Of a DNA stretch of 64,000 nt, positions 26,793 to 35,024 are shown piece after piece. Source of the DNA: Schaalia radingae. GTDB taxonomy: Bacteria > Actinomycetota > Actinomycetes > Actinomycetales > Actinomycetaceae. The stretch covers positions 186,001-250,000 of the forward strand of contig NZ_LT629792.1 of the NCBI RefSeq assembly GCF_900106055.1. The letters run 5' to 3'. How positions within the stretch are numbered: position 1 is the stretch's first letter; each line of letters begins with the position of its first letter. Under the pieces are notes generated by a model that did no database searches, was not told where the DNA came from, and saw only the letters and a program-made list of their open reading frames with translations. The translations under genes and the position numbers were made by a program.

Positions 26793-27565
26793 TGGCTGAG
26801 GAAAAGAGCACGAACATTCTTGCCCGCCCAGCCTTTATTGTTTCGGGGCTGCTGGTAGTTGCGTTGCTGGTGGGCTTGGGTTTTCTGGTGGTCACACGGG
26901 ATGCTGTGCCTGTTAGTGGTGAGAATGCCGCCTCCCCTTCCTCGGGCGCTTCGGGCGCTGGTGCAGGTAAACAAAGCGGTGGTGAGTCGCCTGATGTGGC
27001 CACTGCTGACGGTGATGGGGCTGCATCTGATTCTGTATGTGGCTTGCCGGAGCGTGATCGGGTGGCTCCTGAGCAGGCGTTGCCGTCGGTACCTGTGCAA
27101 GTGGGAGAGCGGATCACAGTGCCGAGCATTAACGGGTATGGGCCTGGCATGACGGATGGGATTTCGCGGTGCTTCGCTCATAGTCCGGCGGGCGCGATTT
27201 TGGCGTCAGCCAATTTCCTGTCGTGGTTTTCGTCGAAGGAGCGTCTTGATGAGGTGGTTCCTGCCCTGATGGCTGCCGGGCCGGATCGTGATCGGCTTGA
27301 AGCACAGATTAAGGCCGAATGGCAAGGTGAGACGGGCTCCGCGTTGAGCATTCACGGGTTCCGGTATGAGGATCGTGGCCCAGACGCGGCGATGGTGGTG
27401 TTGGCTGTGTCGTCGGTGTCGGTTCCTGACACGCTTGTGGCGTGGCCTGTGGTGTTGGTGTGGCAGGACGGTGATTGGAAGGTTAAGGCTCCATCTACTG
27501 ACTCGTGGGGTGAGCGCGTTATTGACTCACTTGCATTGGAGGGGTTCGTGGAGTGGAGCGCGTAA
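26792..27565 (+). CDS. membrane-anchored conjugation protein (VirB8/TcpC-like position)
   Basis: 257 residues. One N-terminal membrane span (about 13-34, FIVSGLLVVALLVGLGFLVV), a Ser/Gly/Ala linker, then an extracellular domain (about 80-257) ending with VVLVWQDGDWKV, a wording common to actinobacterial transfer proteins with NTF2-like folds. It probably forms part of the secretion channel's outer assembly. Flanked by the pilin-like and VirB6-like genes with no spacing. Assignment to a VirB8-type role rests on topology and context. Confidence 0.55.
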   Translation: MAEEKSTNILARPAFIVSGLLVVALLVGLGFLVVTRDAVPVSGENAASPSSGASGAGAGKQSGGESPDVATADGDGAASDSVCGLPERDRVAPEQALPSVPVQVGERITVPSINGYGPGMTDGISRCFAHSPAGAILASANFLSWFSSKERLDEVVPALMAAGPDRDRLEAQIKAEWQGETGSALSIHGFRYEDRGPDAAMVVLAVSSVSVPDTLVAWPVVLVWQDGDWKVKAPSTDSWGERVIDSLALEGFVEWSA

Positions 27566-28852
27566 ATGTGCCAGTTTTGGGAACTGTCATGCAAGATCGG
27601 TGAGGTCGCTTCTGAGGCGACGCACAACATTATCGCAGAATGGGCGTACAACATCATTCAGGATGTGTCTGCCACGTTGCTGAAGGTCGGCACGGTGTGG
27701 ACGGGTGTGGGTACCCCCAGGCTTGGGGGTGCTGACTCGGCAGTGGGCTTCGTACACTCCACCACTCACATACTTGTGGTGGCGCTGGCAGTCGCATCGC
27801 TGTTCGTGGCTGGCATCCATTTGGCGCTGTCCAGACGCGGTGAAACAGCGATGAGCGTGCTACAGGGACTCTTGGCGCTGGCTGTGGTCTCCGGTGCATC
27901 TGTCGGTGTTGGACAGTTGCTGGTGGATGCGTCAGATGCGTTTTCCACGTGGGTGATCGGCCTGGCGATTGATGGCGATGCGGGCAAGTTTGGCTCGAAA
28001 ATCTTGTCAGTGACGAGTGTGACGGGCAGCTTGGGGCTGACGGTGCTGATCGTGGGTGGCTTGGGCGCGCTGGTCGCGAACTTGGTCCAGATAGGCCTGA
28101 TGTTTATTCGGTCAGCAATGCTGATCCTACTGGTGGGAATTATGCCGCTGGCAGCTGGCGCCTACTCGACGAAGTGGGGGCGGGGCTGGCTGTGGAAGAT
28201 CGTGGCATGGTTTTTCGCGTTCCTGATGTTTAAGCCGGCCGCTTCCATCATTTACGCGGTGGCTATCAAGCTGGTGCAAGGCGATTCCTGGGTTTTGGCG
28301 AGTGGTGAGGACTTGACGAGTTTCGTCATGGGCGTTGTCATGCTGATCCTGGCAGTGTTGTCGCTGCCCGCCCTGGTGACCTTTATGGTGCCGGCCACTG
28401 AGGCGCTGAGTGCCGGTGGCGGTGGCGCTGCTGGTGCGGGAGCAGTGCTGGCGACGGGTGCAATGACTGTGGCCCGCGTGGGTGCTGCGACGGCCAGTGG
28501 AGGAGCCACAGCGGCAGCGGGTGCTGGTGCGGGCGCTAGCGGTGCTAGTGGTGCCGCGTCGAGTGCGGGCGCAGGTGGAGCTTCTGGTGTTGGCGCTAGT
28601 GGTGGTGCGCGCTCGATGGGTGCGGGTAGTGCTGGTAGCGCCGGTGGTGGCGCTGGCAGTGCGACGGGGGCCGCGTCGAGTGGAGCCTCTCAAGGGTCGA
28701 ACAGTTCTCATCAAAGTGGCCCGTCAGGTGCTGATGGCGCGTCGGGCCGTGATGGGAGTTCCGGTCCGAGCGGTGCGCCTGGGCGTGACGGCGTGGGCAG
28801 TGATATGGGCGGCTTCAGTCCTACTGGTGGTGATGTTCAAAATGAGCGCTGA
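27566..28852 (+). CDS. VirB6/TrbL-like polytopic membrane protein
   Basis: 428 residues. Six or seven hydrophobic segments between about 65 and 285 (for example ILVVALAVASLFVAGIHLAL and MFIRSAMLILLVGIMPLAAG), the typical layout of VirB6/TrbL inner-membrane channel proteins. The C-terminal 130 residues are a low-complexity Gly/Ala/Ser tail ending in a short charged stretch. The 3' end overlaps the next gene by 11 bases. Much of the tail is also open in another frame, but the next gene's true start is inside the last few codons. Confidence 0.75.
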   Translation: MCQFWELSCKIGEVASEATHNIIAEWAYNIIQDVSATLLKVGTVWTGVGTPRLGGADSAVGFVHSTTHILVVALAVASLFVAGIHLALSRRGETAMSVLQGLLALAVVSGASVGVGQLLVDASDAFSTWVIGLAIDGDAGKFGSKILSVTSVTGSLGLTVLIVGGLGALVANLVQIGLMFIRSAMLILLVGIMPLAAGAYSTKWGRGWLWKIVAWFFAFLMFKPAASIIYAVAIKLVQGDSWVLASGEDLTSFVMGVVMLILAVLSLPALVTFMVPATEALSAGGGGAAGAGAVLATGAMTVARVGAATASGGATAAAGAGAGASGASGAASSAGAGGASGVGASGGARSMGAGSAGSAGGGAGSATGAASSGASQGSNSSHQSGPSGADGASGRDGSSGPSGAPGRDGVGSDMGGFSPTGGDVQNER

Positions 28853-30320
28853 GGCGGTCAAGGTTCGAACGTATGGCAATTGGCGTATCCCGCGTCGCGC
28901 GGGCTTCGGCAAGATGGGGTTTGGCGAATCGATCTTTGGACTCGTCGGCCTGGCTGTCGTGAGCGTAGTGGCCATGTCGAAGGGCGTGGTGATCGGCCTG
29001 GCAGTCGCAGTCGTGTGGGCTGGTCTCGTGCTGCTGATGGTGACCCGCGATGTGCATGGGGTGTCTGTGGCAGAAAGGATGAATCAAAGGATGCGTTTTG
29101 GCAGGGCGGCGCGCAGGAAGTCGAATATTCACGCAACGGGCGGGATAGCACCGGATGCGACGCAGGGCATGTGCGAGTTGCCTGGCATGTTGCACGCGTC
29201 GCGATTGAGTGAGCATCGTGATTCCTATGAGAGGCCTTTTGGGCTGATCGAGCACGGGGATGGGACGCTGAGCGTGGTGATGAGCGTGGCGCCTGAAGGT
29301 GGTGCTTTGACCGACCAGGACACGATTGACCGTCAGGTGGCGCTGTGGGGAATGTGGCTGGGGGACCTGGGCGGGCAGATGGGGGTTGCTCAGGCAAGCG
29401 TGTGTGTTGAGACGATCCCTGATAGTGGGGATCGGCTGCGCCGTGAGGTAGGCTCTCGCATCAGCCAGGATGCTCCACTGGTTGCGCGACAGATGCTTCA
29501 GCGCATTGTCGATGAGTATGGGCAGGGCGCGGCACGTGTGCGCGTGTGGATTACGATCACGTTTGACCCTTCCAAGATGGGCTCGTCGAAGAAGCGGGCG
29601 CAGGTGGTGTCGCGTATTTCCTCTGATCTGCCTGGGCTGACTCAGACGCTGATGGGAACGGGCGCAGGTGGTGTGCATGTGCTGACCGCGCGTGAGGTAT
29701 GTCAGCTCACGCGCGTGGCGTATGATCCGGCGGCGGAGGTCTTGTTTGAACAGGCCGCTAGCGCGGGCGAAGAAGTCGCGTTGGTGTGGGAAGATGCGGG
29801 CCCTATTCGTGCTGTGGCCGAGTGGGACTACTACCGCCATGATTCCGGTTTGTCACGCACGTGGGTGATGAGTCGCCCGGCGCGCGGCTATGTACAGTCG
29901 GGCGTTTTGCGACGAATTTTGGAGCCGTCACGTGATGTGGAGCGTAAGCGGGTGACGATCATTTATCGACCGGTGGAGGCGGCGAAGGCTCCGGCTGCGG
30001 CCGATGCGGACGTGAACAGGGCTGCGGCTCGTGTGGAGAATACTCCTCGGCCCACGGCGACCGCGCGACGTGAGCTGCGCGCGGCACAACAGGTGGCTGA
30101 TGAGGAGGCAGCTGGTGCGGGATTGTTGGATTTTGCACTGATTATCACTGCTACGACGAGTACGGATGAGTTGGACGACACCTCAAGCGCGGTCACTGCG
30201 TTGGCGTCTTCGTCGCGCCTGCTGGTGCGGCCAGCATACGGCGCTCAGGACAGCGCGTTTGCCCTGGGCCTGCCGCTGGGGCTTCGGCCTGCTTCTCAAG
30301 GGCTGTCGGGCGGGTGGTAG
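28842..30320 (+). CDS. SCO6880 family conjugation protein
   Basis: 492 residues from ATG 28842 (MSAEAVKVRTYGNW); the longer open frame back to 28482 is only the Gly/Ala tail of the previous gene read in another frame. Two short membrane spans lie at about 27-65 (PrgI-like N-terminus), followed by a large cytoplasmic part with HRDSYERPFGLIEHGDG and VWITITFDPSKMGSSKKRA. This family accompanies VirB4 and VirD4 in actinobacterial elements. A 35-bp repeat lies in its C-terminal region. It is followed immediately by the VirB4 gene. Confidence 0.85.
   Translation: MSAEAVKVRTYGNWRIPRRAGFGKMGFGESIFGLVGLAVVSVVAMSKGVVIGLAVAVVWAGLVLLMVTRDVHGVSVAERMNQRMRFGRAARRKSNIHATGGIAPDATQGMCELPGMLHASRLSEHRDSYERPFGLIEHGDGTLSVVMSVAPEGGALTDQDTIDRQVALWGMWLGDLGGQMGVAQASVCVETIPDSGDRLRREVGSRISQDAPLVARQMLQRIVDEYGQGAARVRVWITITFDPSKMGSSKKRAQVVSRISSDLPGLTQTLMGTGAGGVHVLTAREVCQLTRVAYDPAAEVLFEQAASAGEEVALVWEDAGPIRAVAEWDYYRHDSGLSRTWVMSRPARGYVQSGVLRRILEPSRDVERKRVTIIYRPVEAAKAPAAADADVNRAAARVENTPRPTATARRELRAAQQVADEEAAGAGLLDFALIITATTSTDELDDTSSAVTALASSSRLLVRPAYGAQDSAFALGLPLGLRPASQGLSGGW
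30033..30067. repeat. 35-bp dispersed repeat, copy 2
   Basis: 33/35 identical to 25939-25973 and in the same orientation, but translated in a different frame (VENTPRPTATAR). Two genes thus share DNA, not protein, which points to a cis-acting site or a recombination scar. Confidence 0.75.
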
Positions 30321-30322
30321 TG

Positions 30323-31801
30323 ATGGCTGGGTTTGTTAGTGACTTGCTGGCGGCCTTGTTTGGAGGTGTCAGCGCGACGGCGAGCAAGGGAGGCCGTGGG
30401 AGCGGATGGCCGGCTAATGGGCCGTTGATCCAGCCGTGGAGGGCGACCTCAAAACAGGTGTGCGGCCTGTGGCCGTTTATTGTCGGGTCAAATACGGCGT
30501 TGGTGGGAGCACCATTGGGGCGCGCGCTGCGCGGTGGCGGCGCGGTGTGTGCTGATGAGATTAGCTGGTTTGAGCGCGGGCTTATTTCCGCACCCTCAGC
30601 AATGGTGCTCGGCTTAAACGGCTTGGGCAAGTCGTCTTTGGTGCGCAGGATGATTACTGCATCTGCTGGGTTTGGCGTGCACACAATGGTGCTGGGCGAC
30701 ATCAAGCCCGATTACGTGGCGCTGATCGAGGCTTTGGGCGGCCAGGTGATCAGCATTGAGCATGGCGGTGCCGGGATCAATCCGCTGGATGCGGGCAACG
30801 TGTCGGAGGCCGTTGCACTGCTGGAGGCAGCCGGCAAGTGGGAGGATCGTGACAAGCTGGTTGCGGCGGCTCATGAACGCAAGAAAGACATGGTGTGCTC
30901 GCTGATTCATATCATTCGGCGCACCCCGCCATCTGATCGTGAAGAAACCATTGTGGATGAGGCAATCAGAATCCTGGAGACATATGAGCGGCCCGTGGTA
31001 CTGGCTGACCTGCTCGAAGTGGTGCGCCAGGCGCCTGCAGCGCTTCGTGCAGCCGCGCTGGATCGTGGGGACCTTGATCATTATCGCGCGGTCACTGAAA
31101 GTCTGGAAGCATCCCTGATGGCGCTGGTGTCGGGCCGTTTCGGCGCTCTTTTCGCGGTGGAGACCACGACGCCGATGATGATGGACCGATGCGTGGTGTT
31201 CAACGTGAGCGCATTTAAGGAAGCCTCAGAGGACCTGCAGGCAGCCTTGTTGCTGGCGTGCTGGTCGTATGGGTTCGCCACGGTCGAGATAGCTCAGACG
31301 CTGGCGGATGCGGGCGTGGCCCCACGTCGGCGCTACAAGATCGTCATGGATGAACTGTGGCGTATTCTGCGTGCCTCATCGGGACTGGTGGAGCGGATTG
31401 ACTCGCTGACTCGCCTGAACCGCACGATCGGTGTGGGGCAGGTCATGATCACGCACTCGATGGCCGATTTCAACGCTCTGGCATCGCCTGCCGACCGGCT
31501 GAAAGCGGCAGGTTTTGTCGAGCGGTCAAAAATGCTGTTCCTTGGCGGCATGCCTGCGCGTGAAATGAGCTTGCTGGAGGGCGTGTTCTCCCTGACAGAA
31601 AAGGAAAAGGACATGCTCACGTCGTGGAACGCGCCTGGCACCTACGACCCAACCACGGGGCGTGACGCCCCGCCGCTGGGAATGGGCAAGTTCCTGCTCA
31701 AGACGTCTAACGCGCCTGGCACTCCCTTCCAGGTGCGCTTCGTGGATGGTGAGGCCGCACTGTCAGATACGAATCAGCGGTGGGCCAGGAGAGCCCAATG
31801 A
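30323..31801 (+). CDS. VirB4-like conjugative ATPase
   Basis: 492 residues from ATG 30323. Walker A GLNGLGKSS (about 97-105) and Walker B IVMDELWRIL (about 341-350), with a RecA-like core between. It shares INPLDAG and the C-terminal arrangement (RTIGVGQVMITHSMADF) of VirB4 proteins in Gram-positive systems. Energises secretion-channel assembly or pilin handling at the membrane. It lacks the large N-terminal domain of proteobacterial VirB4; SCO6880 may supply that function. Overlaps the VirD4 gene by ATGA. Confidence 0.85.
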   Translation: MAGFVSDLLAALFGGVSATASKGGRGSGWPANGPLIQPWRATSKQVCGLWPFIVGSNTALVGAPLGRALRGGGAVCADEISWFERGLISAPSAMVLGLNGLGKSSLVRRMITASAGFGVHTMVLGDIKPDYVALIEALGGQVISIEHGGAGINPLDAGNVSEAVALLEAAGKWEDRDKLVAAAHERKKDMVCSLIHIIRRTPPSDREETIVDEAIRILETYERPVVLADLLEVVRQAPAALRAAALDRGDLDHYRAVTESLEASLMALVSGRFGALFAVETTTPMMMDRCVVFNVSAFKEASEDLQAALLLACWSYGFATVEIAQTLADAGVAPRRRYKIVMDELWRILRASSGLVERIDSLTRLNRTIGVGQVMITHSMADFNALASPADRLKAAGFVERSKMLFLGGMPAREMSLLEGVFSLTEKEKDMLTSWNAPGTYDPTTGRDAPPLGMGKFLLKTSNAPGTPFQVRFVDGEAALSDTNQRWARRAQ

Positions 31802-33507
31802 GTGTTCGAGACGATGCGGATACGTGGGAGCCGTCCACTCTCCTCATGGTGGTCGTGACCGTCATGGTGATCGCCGGCAGCGTGCCGCTCATTGCGGGTG
31901 TGCACGTGTGGGCGTGGGCGCGTGGCGTGGCGGATGTGTCGTGGAATCCGTTCACACTCGTGCTTGATTTGGCGGGCGGCCGAGTGGATCCCACGGGGGA
32001 GGTGTATTGGTGGATTACGGCTGCGGCAGGAATCCTTGTGGTGGTGAGTGGCCTGGTGTTCCTGGCAGGTGTGCGCAGACACCGCCAGTCGCGTCGAGGT
32101 GATGAGGCCGCGCAGTATGCGGGGCGCGGCCGTGACATTGAGCCGATCACATTGAAGGCTGTTGCAGCCAAAGCTCAGCGCCTGGGCGTGCAGGGTGCGG
32201 CTGGATTGCCTGTAGGTCGCACCGTGGCAGCGGATGCGGCCGTGTTGTCCTCGTTTGAAGATGTGTGTATCACGATTGCCGGTCCCCGCACGGGCAAGAC
32301 AACAGCCTGGGTGGTGCCGCGTATCCTAGCTGCGCCTGGAGCAGTTGTGGCCACCTCGAACAAGCGTGACATTGTGGATGAAACACGCTCCAGGCGTGAA
32401 ATGGCTACGGGCGAGCGGGCATGGGTGTTTGACCCGCAAGATCTTGCAGACACGCGCCAGTCGTGGTGGTGGAACCCTTTGTCGTATGTGACTGACTATG
32501 TGCAGGCAGGCGCGTTGGCGGGCATGTTTTTATCTGCTGAGGACGTGGCGAATAAAGACGGCACCGACATGTGGGATCGATGGGCGTGCCAGTTGATCTC
32601 TCCGATGCTGCTGGCTGCCGCTCTGGCGGGCAGGCCACTGACAGCGTTACAGCCGTGGCTTGCTGATCAGACGAACGATGAGGCAGTGCTGCTGCTGCGC
32701 AGCATGGCTGAGGAGTGCGCAGACCCAGATACCCGTGATGACGTGCGTAAGGCCGCAACGAGCCTGGAGGGGTTTATGGGCATGCCTGTTGAGACGCGGG
32801 GCAGCGTGTATGGCGGGGCATTGCGCATCATGCACTTTCTGAATAACACGAAGCTGATGCGGTGGGTGACCCCATCGGAGGGGCTACCCCAGTTCAATGC
32901 GGCCGAGTTCGTCAGGACGCGGCAGACACTGTATTGCCTGTCTCAGGAAGGGCGCGGCAGTGCCACACAGATAGTGACCCCGCTCACCGTGGCTGTAGTG
33001 GAAGCGGCCACAGCCCATGCAAGTACGCAGCCGCGCGGCAGGCTGGCCACTCCCATGCTGATCGAGCTGGATGAGGCGGCGAACGTGTGCCGGTGGGGTG
33101 AACTGCCCAATCAGTACTCGCACCTGGGATCGCGTGGAGTGTGCGTGGACACGGTATTGCAGTCGTGGAGTCAAGGCGAGCGAGTATGGGGCGAAAAGGG
33201 AATGAAGGCATTGTGGTCGGCGGCGAACGTCAAGATGTATGGCGGCGGTGTATCTGAGCCTGAGTTCTTGCGCAGCATATCGGAGCTGATTGGCGTGCAC
33301 TATGTGGACTCCACTCAGGTGTCCAGGTCAAGCCAGGGCCACTCGTATTCAACGTCTAAGGCGTCCCAGCAGCGCCCTATCGCCACGGTGTCGGACCTGC
33401 AGGCCCTACCGCAGGGGCGGGCATGGGTGTTTGCGTCGGGGGCTGTGCCCACCCTTGTGCAATTGGTTCCCTTTTGGGAGCAGCCTGGTTTTCAAACAGT
33501 GAAATAG
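31798..33507 (+). CDS. type IV coupling protein, VirD4/TraG family
   Basis: 569 residues from ATG 31798. Two N-terminal membrane spans (about 17-43 and 77-98), Walker A GPRTGKTT (about 162-169) and Walker B MLIELDEAANV (about 420), followed by the TraM-recognition region (LGSRGVCVDTVLQSWSQGE). It recruits the relaxase-DNA complex and any co-exported proteins to the channel, so it is the expected reader of the shared C-terminal motif described in the findings. Confidence 0.92.
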   Translation: MSVRDDADTWEPSTLLMVVVTVMVIAGSVPLIAGVHVWAWARGVADVSWNPFTLVLDLAGGRVDPTGEVYWWITAAAGILVVVSGLVFLAGVRRHRQSRRGDEAAQYAGRGRDIEPITLKAVAAKAQRLGVQGAAGLPVGRTVAADAAVLSSFEDVCITIAGPRTGKTTAWVVPRILAAPGAVVATSNKRDIVDETRSRREMATGERAWVFDPQDLADTRQSWWWNPLSYVTDYVQAGALAGMFLSAEDVANKDGTDMWDRWACQLISPMLLAAALAGRPLTALQPWLADQTNDEAVLLLRSMAEECADPDTRDDVRKAATSLEGFMGMPVETRGSVYGGALRIMHFLNNTKLMRWVTPSEGLPQFNAAEFVRTRQTLYCLSQEGRGSATQIVTPLTVAVVEAATAHASTQPRGRLATPMLIELDEAANVCRWGELPNQYSHLGSRGVCVDTVLQSWSQGERVWGEKGMKALWSAANVKMYGGGVSEPEFLRSISELIGVHYVDSTQVSRSSQGHSYSTSKASQQRPIATVSDLQALPQGRAWVFASGAVPTLVQLVPFWEQPGFQTVK

Positions 33508-33534
33508 CAGTGTAAGCGTAGAAAGGCGCATGTG

Positions 33535-34581
33535 ATGGCAGATCAGGTGGTTAATGAGACGAGTGCGGAGATGGCGCGTGCCTGGCGGGTAGCGATGGCG
33601 GTAGGCAGATTCATGGCAATGCGTCGCGAGCAGGCCCTGCGCGCGGCCCAGAAGTCTTCCACCTACCACGAGCAAGCTTTGCGCAGGGCGATTAGGCAAG
33701 AGCGCGCGCTGGCTGAAAAGGTGTATTCGGAGGCGCTCACGTCACACTGGTGGGACAGTGCATCACGCGATGAAGCTGTCTACGTGTACGGCGTGGCGAA
33801 AAGGTTTAGCGACATTGACCCGCAGGCGGGGCTGGCCGCGCGAAGGTGTGAGCGTGAGGCGAAAGAGCGGTGGGGAATTGAGGTCACCGCTCCAATGAGG
33901 GACGTGGAGGATATTCCACGGGTCGAACAGGCCCTGAAGGTGGCGCCTGTCCTCGATAGCGAAGATGTGGAGGACGTTAAGCCCGTTGTCCAGGACGTGC
34001 TGTACCGCACGTATGAGCAGCTGGCTGGCAGTGAACGTCGCGAGGAAATTCTCCACTACGTGCACGAGCAAAAAGACAGTACACCGCAGTGGCTGAACGA
34101 TATGTGGAAACATGACCTAGCGGCATGGCTCGGTGACAGTGAGCAGGTGGATGCGCGTATTCGTGCGATCTATCCCGATATTAAGGCCGCTCAAGCCGAG
34201 CAGGCTCAGGCTGAAAGGGCACTGGGCCGTGCACGCGAGAATGCGAGCATCGAGACTCGTGAAGCATCTGAAGCCCTGGAAACAGACAAGCAAGGCAGTA
34301 TGAGCCCTGGCGGTGAAAACACAGTGAAGGAAGTAAGCGAGGCAAGGCACGCCGGCCACAGCGAGCAAGCCGCGTGGGACACACTGCAGGCGCGCCAGGC
34401 GCACGCTCAGGCGCTGCTGGATAAGGGTGCGGATCCTCAGTCGGTGCGGGCAGCCATCACGGCCGACAAGGGCCTGCACACCCCTGTCAGGCAAGCGATA
34501 AGCACCGTCGCCAGAACATCCACACGTCGCGCCACCCCGCGAGCTCAGAAATCGGCGCGCGTGCAGACCCGGCACATGTGA
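33535..34581 (+). CDS. hypothetical helical protein of the transfer operon
   Basis: 348 residues from ATG 33535, 27 bp after the coupling-protein gene. Almost entirely predicted helical and rich in Ala, Glu, Arg and Gln; no membrane segment or signal. The C-terminal 25 residues are basic with Thr/Arg repeats. Its place as last gene of the secretion run, converging on the relaxase operon, suggests an accessory (relaxosome or coupling) role, but no family is recognised. Confidence 0.65.
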   Translation: MADQVVNETSAEMARAWRVAMAVGRFMAMRREQALRAAQKSSTYHEQALRRAIRQERALAEKVYSEALTSHWWDSASRDEAVYVYGVAKRFSDIDPQAGLAARRCEREAKERWGIEVTAPMRDVEDIPRVEQALKVAPVLDSEDVEDVKPVVQDVLYRTYEQLAGSERREEILHYVHEQKDSTPQWLNDMWKHDLAAWLGDSEQVDARIRAIYPDIKAAQAEQAQAERALGRARENASIETREASEALETDKQGSMSPGGENTVKEVSEARHAGHSEQAAWDTLQARQAHAQALLDKGADPQSVRAAITADKGLHTPVRQAISTVARTSTRRATPRAQKSARVQTRHM

Positions 34582-34606
34582 TCCAGGCGTCGGCTGCCCC
34601 CTATGG

Positions 34607-35023
34607 CTAGTTACGCGGGGCGAAAATCTCTGGGTCGGCTGGATCGCAGGGCAGCTGCCCATCAGGGTGATATCGCAGGTCGCGGTGACCACCCGTGACG
34701 CTGCATCCCTTGAATGGCCCGTCATTGTCAAACAGGACGTTCATGATTGGATCAGCATACGAGACCAGCCACTGTGCCGATGCCATCGGCCCATCGTGCA
34801 CTCGCATGTATTCCCATGACAGCCATAGAGCCTGCAGACGGTAGACCGCTTCGGCGTGTTTCCACCACTGGGGGCACCACGTCAGCCGTCCCGTTGGCAG
34901 GAACCGGTCATAGATTCGCGCCAGGAGATCCTCCACGAAGGCGTCAAGCGTGGGATACAAGAGTTCTGAAGATGCGTTTTCATCGTTTTCGTCGTCCATG
35001 CTCACAACGTGGGCCGTGCGCAC
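34607..35023 (-). CDS. DUF4913 domain-containing protein
   Basis: 138 residues. The segment WCPQWWKHAEAVYRLQALWLSWE (shortened core WCPQWWKHAEAVYRLQALW, about 49-67) is the hallmark of DUF4913, followed by WLVSYADPIMNVL and a His/Asp-containing end (GHRDLRYHPDG). The family is restricted to actinobacterial mobile elements and always near relaxase or transfer genes; its role is unknown. Start GTG 35023 lies one base after the relaxase stop; ATG 34999 is an alternative. Confidence 0.8.
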   Translation of the reverse strand: MRTAHVVSMDDENDENASSELLYPTLDAFVEDLLARIYDRFLPTGRLTWCPQWWKHAEAVYRLQALWLSWEYMRVHDGPMASAQWLVSYADPIMNVLFDNDGPFKGCSVTGGHRDLRYHPDGQLPCDPADPEIFAPRN

Positions 35024-35024
35024 A

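Noticed and set aside
28482..28841. Long N-terminal extension of the SCO6880 gene
   Set aside because: This region is the Gly/Ala/Ser tail of the VirB6-like gene read in another frame; family members begin near KVRTYGNWRIPRRAGFG at 28842.
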